Positions 1 through 11,040 of a DNA stretch of 64,000 nucleotides are shown piece after piece. The notes under the pieces were generated by a model that saw nothing but the letters and a program-made list of their open reading frames with translations, made no database searches and was not told the DNA's origin. The stretch covers positions 8,122,001-8,186,000 of the forward strand of contig OY756970.1 of the NCBI GenBank assembly GCA_963580455.1. The letters run 5' to 3'. The number at the start of each line of letters is the position of its first letter. Positions within the stretch are counted from its first letter, which is position 1. This DNA comes from Euonymus europaeus (lineage: Eukaryota; Streptophyta; Magnoliopsida; Celastrales; Celastraceae). The translations under genes and the position numbers were made by a program.

Positions 1-320
1 GTTCTTCTATACCAAATTTTACGAGTATAAGCTTCCTAGATTATTTGGATGCCAAAACCCCAACTTTTTATGACAAATGGACAAAACCGTTACAAGATCC
101 TCCATAGAGATAGTTGAGGAACTTCAAATCATCAAAGTTGCTCGGTGTACACTTTTTATTGTTCTTCTATGTCAAATTTTACGAGTATAAGCTTCCTAGA
201 TTATTTCGCTGCGAAAACAACAACTTTATAAGACAAATGGACAAAAACGTTAAAAGATCCTCCATAGAGATAGTTGAGGAACTTCGAATCATCAAAGTTG
301 CTCGGTGTACACTTTTTATT

Positions 321-480
321 GTTCTTCTATGTCAAATTTTACGAGTATAAGCTTCCTAGATTATTTCGATGCCAAAACCCCAACATTCGATGACAAATGG
401 AAAAAACCGTTTAAAGCTCCTCGATAGAGTGAGTTGAGTAACTTCGGACTATCAAAATTGCTCGGTGTACACTTTTTATC
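321..480. repeat. Representative type B' monomer
   Basis: A B-like monomer with 'acattcgatg', 'gtttaaagctcctcgatagag', 'gagtaacttcgga' (or 'gagcaacttcgga'), 'tcaaaattg' and a 'tatcg' end. The dyad is weaker than in type B because 'caactcc' has become 'aacttc'. With type B it marks the 3/4 alternation that makes the 7-mer sub-repeat; in HOR-A copy 1 the B-class slots are monomers 3, 7, 10, 14, 21, 24, 25, 29 and 33. Confidence 0.85.
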
Positions 481-640
481 GTTCTTCTATGTCAAATTTT
501 ACGAGTATATGCTTCCTAGATTATTTCGATGCGAAAACACCAACTTTTTATGACAAATGGACAAAACCGTTAAAAGATCCTCCATAGAGATAGTTGAGGA
601 ACTTCAAATCATCAAAGTTGCTCGGTGTACACTTTTTATT

Positions 641-800
641 GTTCTTCTATGTCAAATTTTACGAGTATATGCTTCCTAGATTATTTCGATGCGAAAACAC
701 CAACTTTATAAGACAAATGGACAAAAACGTTAAAAGATCCTCCATAGAGATAGTTGAGGAACTTCGAATCATCAAAGTTGCTCGGTGTACACTTTTTATT
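641..800. repeat. Representative type A monomer (160 bp)
   Basis: The commonest class. Diagnostic parts in order are 'gtcaaatttt' (monomer bases 11-20), 'tat' or 'taa' before 'gcttcc', 'gcgaaaac', 'ctttataag' or 'ctttttatg', 'gatcctccatagagatag', 'gaggaacttc' and 'aatcatcaaag', then 'cggtgtacac'. It contains the 8-bp palindrome GTGTACAC and a weak dyad AGTT-GAGG-AACT. 'ctttataag' normally travels with 'caaaaacgtt', and 'ctttttatg' with 'caaaaccgtt', so variants are inherited as linked blocks. This class has the longest open frame, which is why apparent ORFs follow it. Confidence 0.9.
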
Positions 801-960
801 GTTCTTCTATGTCAAATTTTACGAGTATAAGCTTCCTAGATTATTTCGATGCGAAAACAACAACTTTATAAGACAAATGGACAAAAACGTTAAAAGATCC
901 TCCATAGAGATAGTTGAGGAACTTCGAATCATCAAAGTTGCTCGGTGTACACTTTTTATT

Positions 961-1120
961 GTTCTTCTATGTCAAATTTTACGAGCATAAGCTTCCTAGA
1001 TTATTTCGATGCCAATACCCCAACTTTCAATGACAAATGGACAAAACCGTTAAAAGCTCCTCTATAGAGTGAGTTGAGCAACTCCGGACTATCAAAGTTG
1101 CTCGTTGTACAGTTTTTATT
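961..1120. repeat. Representative type B monomer with strong dyad symmetry
   Basis: Type B differs from A mainly in its second half: 'gctcctctatagagt', then 'gagttgagcaactccggac'. It holds a perfect 10-bp palindrome CTCTATAGAG followed by the dyad GAGTTG-AG-CAACTC (6-bp arms, 2-bp loop); an outer AGT/ACT pair could extend the stem past a CGG bulge. It also has 'cataagc', 'ccaatacccc' and 'ctttcaatg' in the first half and 'cgttgtac' in place of 'cggtgtac'. In the 7-mer it occupies every seventh slot, alternating with B'. A role in protein binding or cruciform formation is inference. Confidence 0.85.
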
Positions 1121-2560
1121 GTTCTTCTATACCAAATTTTACGAGTATAAGCTTCCTAGATTATTTGGATGCCAAAACCCCAACTTTTTATGACAAATGG
1201 ACAAAACCGTTACAAGATCCTCCATAGAGATAGTTGAGGAACTTCAAATCATCAAAGTTGCTCGGTGTACACTTTTTATTGTTCTTCTATGTCAAATTTT
1301 ACGAGTATAAGCTTCCTAGATTATTTCGATGCGAAAACAACAACTTTATAAGACAAATGGACAAAAACGTTAAAAGATCCTCCATAGAGATAGTTGAGGA
1401 ACTTCGAATCATCAAAGTTGCTCGGTGTACACTTTTTATTGTTCTTCTATGATAAATTTTACGAATATAAGCTTCCTAGATTATTTCGATGCCAAAACCC
1501 CAACATTCGATGACAAATGGACAAAACCGTTTAAAGCTCCTCGATAGAGTGAGTTGAGCAACTTCGGACTTTCAAAATTGCTCGGTGTACACTTTTTATC
1601 GTTCCTCTATGTCAAATTTTACGAGTATATGCTTCCTAGATTATTTCGATGCCAAAACCCCAACTTTTTATGACAAATGGACAAAACCGTTAAAAGATCC
1701 TCCATAGAGATAGTTGAGGAACTTCAAATCATCAAAGTTGCTCGGTGTACACTTTTTATTGTTCTTCTATGTCAAATTTTACGAGTATATGCTTCCTAGA
1801 TTATTTCGATGCGAAAACACCAACTTTATAAGACAAATGGACAAAAACGTTAAAAGATCCTCCATAGAGATAGTTGAGGAACTTCGAATCATCAAAGTTG
1901 CTCGGTGTACACTTTTTATTGTTCTTCTATGTCAAATTTTACGAGTATAAGCTTCCTAGATTATTTCGCTGCGAAAACAACAACTTTATAAGACAAATGG
2001 ACAAAAACGTTAAAAGATCCTCCATAGAGATAGTTGAGGAACTTCGAATCATCAAAGTTCCTCGGTGTACACTTTTTATTTTTCTTCTATGTCAAATTTT
2101 ACGAGCATAAGCTTCCTAGATTATTTCGATGCCAATACCCCAACTTTCAATGACAAATGGACAAAACCGTTAAAGGCTCCTCTATAGAGTGAGTTGAGCA
2201 ACTCCGGACTATCAAAGTTGCTCGTTGTACACTTTTTATTGTTCTTCTATACCAAATTTTACGAGTATAAGCTTCCTAGATTATTTCGATGCCAAAACCC
2301 CAACTTTTTATGACAAATGGACAAAACCGTTAGAAGATCCTCCATAGAGATAGTTGAGGAACTTCAAATCATCAAAGTTGCTCGGTGTACACTTTTTATT
2401 GTTCTTCTATGTCAAATTTTACGAGTATAAGCTTCCTAGATTATTTCGATGCGAAAACACCAACTTTATAAGACAAATGGACAAAAACGTTAAAAGATCC
2501 TCCATAGAGATAGTTGAGGAACTTCGAATCATCAAAGTTGCTCGGTGTACACTTTTTATT

Positions 2561-2720
2561 GTTCTTCTATGTCAAATTTTACGAGTATAAGCTTCCTAGA
2601 TTATTTCGATGCCAAAACCCCAACATTCGATGACAAATGGACAAAACCGTTAAAAGATCCTCCATAGAGATAGTTCAGGAACTTCGAATCATCAAAGTTG
2701 CTCGGTGTACACTTTTTATT
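2561..2720. repeat. Chimeric B'/A monomer (slot 17 of HOR-A)
   Basis: The first half is B' ('caacattcgatg'), but the second half is type A ('taaaagatcctccatagaga'), with a private change giving 'tagttcagga' in place of 'tagttgagga'. By the 7-mer register this slot should be a whole B'. The same chimera with the same private base recurs in later copies, for example near 8431, 13711, 17711, 21551, 23311, 34261, 43171 and 53191, so one conversion or crossover event was copied many times. Confidence 0.85.
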
Positions 2721-3840
2721 GTTCTTCTATGTCAAATTTTACGAGTATATGCTTCCTAGATTATTTCGATGCCAAAACCCCAATTTTTTATGACAAATGG
2801 ACAAAACCGTTAAAAGATTCTCCATAGAGATAGTTGAGGAACTTCAAATCATCAAAGTTGCTCGGTGTACACTTTTTATTGTTCTTCTATGTCAAATTTT
2901 ACGAGTATATGCTTCCTAGATTATTTCGATGCGAAAACACCAACTTTATAAGACAAATGGACAAAAACGTTAAAAGATCCTCCATAGAGATAGTTGAGGA
3001 ACTTCGAATCATCAAAGTTGCTCGGTGTACACTTTTTATTGTTCTTCTATGTCAAATTTTACGAGTATAAGCTTCCTAGATTATTTCGATGCGAAAACAA
3101 CAACTTTATAAGACAAATGGACAAAAACGTTAAAAGATCCTCCATAGAGATAGTTGACGAACTTCGAATCATCAAAGTTGCTCGGTGTACACTTTTTATT
3201 GTTCTTCTATGTCAAATTTTACGAGCATAAGCTTCCTAGATTATTTCGATGCCAATACCCCAACTTTCAATGACAAATGGACAAAACCGTTAAAAGCTCC
3301 TCTATAGAGTGAGTTGAGCAACTCCGGACTATCAAAGTTGCTCGTTGTACACTTTTTATTGTTCTTCTATACCAAATTTTACGAGTATAAGCTTCCTAGA
3401 TTATTTCGATGCCAAAACCGCAACTTTTTATGACAAATGGACAAAACCGTTACAAGATCCTCCATAGAGATAGTTGAGGAACTTCAAATCATCAAAGTTG
3501 CTCGGTGTACACTTTTTATTGTTCTTCTATGTCAAATTTTACGAGTATAAGCTTCCTAGATTATTTCGATGCGAAAACACCAACTTTATAAGACAAATGG
3601 ACAAAAACGTTAAAAGATCCTCCATAGAGATAGTTGAGGAACTTCGAATCATCGAAGTTGCTCGTTGTACACTTTTTATTGTTCTTCTATGTCAAATTTT
3701 ACGAGTATAAGCTTCCTGGATTATTTCGATGCCAAAACCCCAACTTTCAATGACAAATGGACAAAACCGTCAAAAGATCCTCTATAGAGTGAGTTGAGCA
3801 ACTCCGGACTATCAAAGTTGCTCGGTGTACAGTTTTTATT

Positions 3841-4000
3841 GTTCTTCTATGTCAAATTTTACGAGTACAAGCTTCCTAGATTATTTCGATGGCACATTCC
3901 CAATTATCTATGAAAAATGGACAAAATCGTTTAAAGCTCCTCCATAGAGTTAGTTGAGCAACTTCGGACTATCAAAGTTGCTCGTTGTACACTTTTTATT
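3841..4000. repeat. C-type monomer (C1), HOR-A copy 1
   Basis: A rare divergent monomer with 'gtacaagcttcc', 'gatggcacattcccaattat', 'tgaaaaatgg', 'caaaatcgtttaaag' and 'gagttagttgagcaac'. It lies directly after a B monomer, breaking the 3/4 spacing of B-class units. Present once per HOR-A copy. Confidence 0.9.
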
Positions 4001-5280
4001 TTTCTTCTATACCAAATTTTACGAGTATAAGCTTCCTAGATTATTTCGATGCCAAAACCCCAACTTTCTATGACAAATGGACAAAACCGTTAAAAGATCC
4101 TCCATAGAGATAGTTGAGGAACTTCAAATCATCAAAGTTGCTCGGTGTACACTTTTTATTGTTCTTCTATGTCAAATTTTACGAGTATATGCTTCCTAGA
4201 TTATTTCGATGCGAAAACACCAACTTTATAAGACAAATGGACAAAAACGTTAAAAGATCCTCCATAGAGATAGTTGAGGAACTTTGAATCATCAAAGTTG
4301 CTCGGTGTACACTTTTTATTGTTCTTCTATGTCAAATTTTACGAGTATAAGCTTCCTAGATTATTTCGATGCGAAAACAACAACTTTATAAGACAAATGG
4401 ACAAAAACGTTAAAAGATCCTCCATAGAGATAGTTGAGGAACTTCGAATCATCAAAGTTGCTCGGTGTACACTTTTTATTGTTCTTCTATGTCAAATTTT
4501 ACGAGTATAAGCTTCCTAGATTATTTCGATGCCAAAACCTCAACATTCGATGACAAATGGACAAAACCGTTTAAAGCTCCTCGATAGAGTGAGTTGAGTA
4601 ACTTCGGACTATCAAAATTGCTCGGTGTACACTTTTTATCGTTCTTCTATGTCAAATTTTACGAGTATATGCTTCCTAGATTATTTCGATGCGAAAACAC
4701 CAACTTTTTATGACAAATGGACAAAACCGTTAAAAGATCCTCCATAGAGATAGTTGAGGAACTTCAAATCATCAAAGTTGCTCGGTGTACACTTTTTATT
4801 GTTCTTCTATGTCAAATTTTACGAGTATATGCTTCCTAGATTATTTCGATGCGAAAACACCAACTTTATAAGACAAATGGACAAAAACGTTAAAAGATCC
4901 TCCATAGAGATAGTTGAGGAACTTCGAATCATCAAAGTTGCTCGGTGTACACTTTTTATTGTTCTTCTATGTCAAATTTTACGAGTATAAGCTTCCTAGA
5001 TTATTTCGATGCGAAAACAACAACTTTATAAGACAAATGGACAAAAACGTTAAAAGATCCTCCATAGAGATAGTTGAGGAACTTCGAATCATCAAAGTTG
5101 CTCGGTGTACACTTTTTATTGTTCTTCTATGTCAAATTTTACGAGCATAAGCTTCCTAGATTATTTCGATGCCAATACCCCAACTTTCAATGACAAATGG
5201 ACAAAACCGTTAAAAGCTCCTCTATAGAGTGAGTTGAGCAACTCCGGACTATCAAAGTTGCTCGTTGTACAGTTTTTATT

Positions 5281-5760
5281 GTTCTTCTATACCAAATTTT
5301 ACGAGTATAAGCTTCCTAGATTATTTGGATGCCAAAACCCCAACTTTTTATGACAAATGGACAAAACCGTTACAAGATCCTCCATAGAGATAGTTGAGGA
5401 ACTTCAAATCATCAAAGTTGCTCGGTGTACACTTTTTATTGTTCTTCTATGTCAAATTTTACGAGTATAAGCTTCCTAGATTATTTCGATGCGAAAACAA
5501 CAACTTTATAAGACAAATGGACAAAAACGTTAAAAGATCCTCCATAGAGATAGTTGAGGAACTTCGAATCATCAAAGTTGCTCGGTGTACACTTTTTATT
5601 GTTCTTCTATGTCAAATTTTACGAGCATAAGCTTCCTAGATTATTTCGATGCCAATACCCCAACTTTCAATGACAAATGGACAAAACCGTTAAAAGCTCC
5701 TCTATAGAGTGAGTTGAGCAACTCCGGACTATCAGAGTTGCTCGTTGTACAGTTTTTATT
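5281..5760. repeat. Extra trimer (480 bp) between HOR-A copies 1 and 2
   Basis: Three monomers (A with 'accaaatttt' and 'ttacaag'; A with 'gcgaaaacaa'; type B) added between two otherwise adjacent 33-mers, so the first offset is 5760 and the next 5280. They carry a private change 'atcagagttg' near 5731. The same trimer combination occurs at 16320-16799. This fits a short unequal exchange. Confidence 0.85.
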
Positions 5761-8700
5761 GTTCTTCTATACCAAATTTTACGAGTATAAGCTTCCTAGA
5801 TTATTTGGATGCCAAAACCCCAACTTTTTATGACAAATGGACAAAACCGTTACAAGATCCTCCATAGAGATAGTTGAGGAACTTCAAATCATCAAAGTTG
5901 CTCGGTGTACACTTTTTATTGTTCTTCTATGTCAAATTTTACGAGTATAAGCTTCCTAGATTATTTCGCTGCGAAAACAACAACTTTATAAGACAAATGG
6001 ACAAAAACGTTAAAAGATCCTCCATAGAGATAGTTGAGGAACTTCGAATCATCAAAGTTGCTCGGTGTACACTTTTTATTGTTCTTCTATGTCAAATTTT
6101 ACGAGTATAAGCTTCCTAGATTATTTCGATGCCAAAACCCCAACATTCGATGACAAATGGAAAAAACCGTTTAAAGCTCCTCGATAGAGTGAGTTGAGTA
6201 ACTTCGGACTATCAAAATTGCTCGGTGTACACTTTTTATCGTTCTTCTATGTCAAATTTTACGAGTATATGCTTCCTAGATTATTTCGATGCGAAAACAC
6301 CAACTTTTTATGACAAATGGACAAAACCGTTAAAAGATCCTCCATAGAGATAGTTGAGGAACTTCAAATCATCAAAGTTGCTCGGTGTACACTTTTTATT
6401 GTTCTTCTATGTCAAATTTTACGAGTATATGCTTCCTAGATTATTTCGATGCGAAAACACCAACTTTATAAGACAAATGGACAAAAACGTTAAAAGATCC
6501 TCCATAGAGATAGTTGAGGAACTTCGAATCATCAAAGTTGCTCGGTGTACACTTTTTATTGTTCTTCTATGTCAAATTTTACGAGTATAAGCTTCCTAGA
6601 TTATTTCGATGCGAAAACAACAACTTTATAAGACAAATGGACAAAAACGTTAAAAGATCCTCCATAGAGATAGTTGAGGAACTTCGAATCATCAAAGTTG
6701 CTCGGTGTACACTTTTTATTGTTCTTCTATGTCAAATTTTACGAGCATAAGCTTCCTAGATTATTTCGATGCCAATACCCCAACTTTCAATGACAAATGG
6801 ACAAAACCGTTAAAAGCTCCTCTATAGAGTGAGTTGAGCAACTCCGGACTATCAAAGTTGCTCGTTGTACAGTTTTTATTGTTCTTCTATACCAAATTTT
6901 ACGAGTATAAGCTTCCTAGATTATTTGGATGCCAAAACCCCAACTTTTTATGACAAATGGACAAAACCGTTACAAGATCCTCCATAGAGATAGTTGAGGA
7001 ACTTCAAATCATCAAAGTTGCTCGGTGTACACTTTTTATTGTTCTTCTATGTCAAATTTTACGAGTATAAGCTTCCTAGATTATTTCGATGCGAAAACAA
7101 CAACTTTATAAGACAAATGGACAAAAACGTTAAAAGATCCTCCATAGAGATAGTTGAGGAACTTCGAATCATCAAAGTTGCTCGGTGTACACTTTTTATT
7201 GTTCTTCTATGATAAATTTTACGAATATAAGCTTCCTAGATTATTTCGATGCCAAAACCCCAACATTCGATGACAAATGGACAAAACCGTTTAAAGCTCC
7301 TCGATAGAGTGAGTTGAGCAACTTCGGACTATCAAAATTGCTCGGTGTACACTTTTTATCGTTCCTCTATGTCAAATTTTACGAGTATATGCTTCCTAGA
7401 TTATTTCGATGCCAAAACCCCAACTTTTTATGACAAATGGACAAAACCGTTAAAAGATCCTCCATAGAGATAGTTGAGGAACTTCAAATCATCAAAGTTG
7501 CTCGGTGTACACTTTTTATTGTTCTTCTATGTCAAATTTTACGAGTATATGCTTCCTAGATTATTTCGATGCGAAAACACCAACTTTATAAGACAAATGG
7601 ACAAAAACGTTAAAAGATCCTCCATAGAGATAGTTGAGGAACTTCGAATCATCAAAGTTGCTCGGTGTACACTTTTTATTGTTCTTCTATGTCAAATTTT
7701 ACGAGTATAAGCTTCCTAGATTATTTCGCTGCGAAAACAACAACTTTATAAGACAAATGGACAAAAACGTTAAAAGATCCTCCATAGAGATAGTTGAGGA
7801 ACTTCGAATCATCAAAGTTCCTCGGTGTACACTTTTTATTTTTCTTCTATGTCAAATTTTACGAGCATAAGCTTCCTAGATTATTTCGATGCCAATACCC
7901 CAACTTTCAATGACAAATGGACAAAACCGTTAAAGGCTCCTCTATAGAGTGAGTTGAGCAACTCCGGACTATCAAAGTTGCTCGTTGTACACTTTTTATT
8001 GTTCTTCTATACCAAATTTTACGAGTATAAGCTTCCTAGATTATTTCGATGCCAAAACCCCAACTTTTTATGACAAATGGACAAAACCGTTAGAAGATCC
8101 TCCATAGAGATAGTTGAGGAACTTCAAATCATCAAAGTTGCTCGGTGTACACTTTTTATTGTTCTTCTATGTCAAATTTTACGAGTATAAGCTTCCTAGA
8201 TTATTTCGATGCGAAAACACCAACTTTATAAGACAAATGGACAAAAACGTTAAAAGATCCTCCATAGAGATAGTTGAGGAACTTCGAATCATCAAAGTTG
8301 CTCGGTGTACACTTTTTATTGTTCTTCTATGTCAAATTTTACGAGTATAAGCTTCCTAGATTATTTCGATGCCAAAACCCCAACATTCGATGACAAATGG
8401 ACAAAACCGTTAAAAGATCCTCCATAGAGATAGTTCAGGAACTTCGAATCATCAAAGTTGCTCGGTGTACACTTTTTATTGTTCTTCTATGTCAAATTTT
8501 ACGAGTATATGCTTCCTAGATTATTTCGATGCCAAAACCCCAACTTTTTATGACAAATGGACAAAACCGTTAAAAGATTCTCCATAGAGATAGTTGAGGA
8601 ACTTCAAATCATCAAAGTTGCTCGGTGTACACTTTTTATTGTTCTTCTATGTCAAATTTTACGAGTATATGCTTCCTAGATTATTTCGATGCGAAAACAC

Positions 8701-11040
8701 CAACTTTATAAGACAAATGGACAAAAACGTTAAAAGATCCTCCATAGAGATAGTTGAGGAACTTCGAATCATCAAAGTTGCTCGGTGTACACTTTTTATT
8801 GTTCTTCTATGTCAAATTTTACGAGTATAAGCTTCCTAGATTATTTCGATGCGAAAACAACAACTTTATAAGACAAATGGACAAAAACGTTAAAAGATCC
8901 TCCATAGAGATAGTTGACGAACTTCGAATCATCAAAGTTGCTCGGTGTACACTTTTTATTGTTCTTCTATGTCAAATTTTACGAGCATAAGCTTCCTAGA
9001 TTATTTCGATGCCAATACCCCAACTTTCAATGACAAATGGACAAAACCGTTAAAAGCTCCTCTATAGAGTGAGTTGAGCAACTCCGGACTATCAAAGTTG
9101 CTCGTTGTACACTTTTTATTGTTCTTCTATACCAAATTTTACGAGTATAAGCTTCCTAGATTATTTCGATGCCAAAACCCCAACTTTTTATGACAAATGG
9201 ACAAAACCGTTACAAGATCCTCCATAGAGATAGTTGAGGAACTTCAAATCATCAAAGTTGCTCGGTGTACACTTTTTATTGTTCTTCTATGTCAAATTTT
9301 ACGAGTATAAGCTTCCTAGATTATTTCGATGCGAAAACACCAACTTTATAAGACAAATGGACAAAAACGTTAAAAGATCCTCCATAGAGATAGTTGAGGA
9401 ACTTCGAATCATCGAAGTTGCTCGTTGTACACTTTTTATTGTTCTTCTATGTCAAATTTTACGAGTATAAGCTTCCTGGATTATTTCGATGCCAAAACCC
9501 CAACTTTCAATGACAAATGGACAAAACCGTCAAAAGATCCTCTATAGAGTGAGTTGAGCAACTCCGGACTATCAAAGTTGCTCGGTGTACAGTTTTTATT
9601 GTTCTTCTATGTCAAATTTTACGAGTACAAGCTTCCTAGATTATTTCGATGGCACATTCCCAATTATCTATGAAAAATGGACAAAATCGTTTAAAGCTCC
9701 TCCATAGAGTTAGTTGAGCAACTTCGGACTATCAAAGTTGCTCGTTGTACACTTTTTATTGTTCTTCTATACCAAATTTTACGAGTATAAGCTTCCTAGA
9801 TTATTTCGATGCCAAAACCCCAACTTTCTATGACAAATGGACAAAACCGTTAAAAGATCCTCCATAGAGATAGTTGAGGAACTTCAAATCATCAAAGTTG
9901 CTCGGTGTACACTTTTTATTGTTCTTCTATGTCAAATTTTACGAGTATATGCTTCCTAGATTATTTCGATGCGAAAACACCAACTTTATAAGACAAATGG
10001 ACAAAAACGTTAAAAGATCCTCCATAGAGATAGTTGAGGAACTTTGAATCATCAAAGTTGCTCGGTGTACACTTTTTATTGTTCTTCTATGTCAAATTTT
10101 ACGAGTATAAGCTTCCTAGATTATTTCGATGCGAAAACAACAACTTTATAAGACAAATGGACAAAAACGTTAAAAGATCCTCCATAGAGATAGTTGAGGA
10201 ACTTCGAATCATCAAAGTTGCTCGGTGTACACTTTTTATTGTTCTTCTATGTCAAATTTTACGAGTATAAGCTTCCTAGATTATTTCGATGCCAAAACCT
10301 CAACATTCGATGACAAATGGACAAAACCGTTTAAAGCTCCTCGATAGAGTGAGTTGAGTAACTTCGGACTATCAAAATTGCTCGGTGTACACTTTTTATC
10401 GTTCTTCTATGTCAAATTTTACGAGTATATGCTTCCTAGATTATTTCGATGCGAAAACACCAACTTTTTATGACAAATGGACAAAACCGTTAAAAGATCC
10501 TCCATAGAGATAGTTGAGGAACTTCAAATCATCAAAGTTGCTCGGTGTACACTTTTTATTGTTCTTCTATGTCAAATTTTACGAGTATATGCTTCCTAGA
10601 TTATTTCGATGCGAAAACACCAACTTTATAAGACAAATGGACAAAAACGTTAAAAGATCCTCCATAGAGATAGTTGAGGAACTTCGAATCATCAAAGTTG
10701 CTCGGTGTACACTTTTTATTGTTCTTCTATGTCAAATTTTACGAGTATAAGCTTCCTAGATTATTTCGATGCGAAAACAACAACTTTATAAGACAAATGG
10801 ACAAAAACGTTAAAAGATCCTCCATAGAGATAGTTGAGGAACTTCGAATCATCAAAGTTGCTCGGTGTACACTTTTTATTGTTCTTCTATGTCAAATTTT
10901 ACGAGCATAAGCTTCCTAGATTATTTCGATGCCAATACCCCAACTTTCAATGACAAATGGACAAAACCGTTAAAAGCTCCTCTATAGAGTGAGTTGAGCA
11001 ACTCCGGACTATCAAAGTTGCTCGTTGTACAGTTTTTATT
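5761..11040. repeat. HOR-A copy 2 (33-mer, 5280 bp)
   Basis: Collinear with copy 1 at +5760 and with copy 3 at +5280. It has the full-length 'agacaaatgg' at the position where copy 3 has lost one base. It carries 'actttgaatc' near 10041 and the C-type monomer at 9601-9760, in the same slots as copy 1. Confidence 0.92.
9601..9760. repeat. C-type monomer (C1), HOR-A copy 2
   Basis: Same slot and same diagnostic variants ('ggcacattcc', 'tgaaaaatgg') as the copy 5760 bp upstream. Confidence 0.9.

Larger units (their letters stand above)
481..3840. repeat. Three successive 7-mer (1120-bp) sub-repeats inside HOR-A copy 1
   Basis: Monomers 4-10 (481-1600), 11-17 (1601-2720) and 18-24 (2721-3840) repeat the same order of types: A with 'tat', A with 'tat', A with 'taa', B, A with 'accaaatttt', A, then B' or a derivative. 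Monomer types realign at 1120 bp much better than at any other multiple of 160. Slot 7 varies: B' at 1441, an A/B' chimera at 2561, and a B with 'cctggatt' and 'cgtcaaaag' at 3681. Monomers 30-33 followed by 1-3 of the next unit rebuild the same 7-mer, so it is the ancestral organisation from which the longer HORs grew (inference). Confidence 0.85.
1..5280. repeat. HOR-A copy 1 (33-mer, 5280 bp)
   Basis: Thirty-three monomers made of three 7-mers, a C-type monomer (3841-4000) and partial 7-mers. Aligned to copy 2 at an offset of 5760 bp, I find only four substitutions by eye: positions 1571, 2784, 3420 and 4001. Private shared variants include 'gataaatttt acgaatat' at 1451, 'tagttcagga' at 2671 and 'tagttgacga' near 3151. 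The left end is cut by the window. Confidence 0.92.

Noticed and set aside
41..62. CENP-B box in 'ttcgatgccaaaacccc'
   Set aside because: The TTCG start fits, but the essential A and CGGG positions of the nTTCGnnnnAnnCGGGn consensus do not match in any monomer class seen.
114..350. About 150 near-identical open frames of roughly 78 codons on the + strand
   Set aside because: They begin at TTG, cross one and a half monomers, recur with the repeat, and change reading frame with each 160-bp step because 160 is not a multiple of 3. Single-base deletions and B-type units break them without any compensation. This is repeat geometry, not coding.
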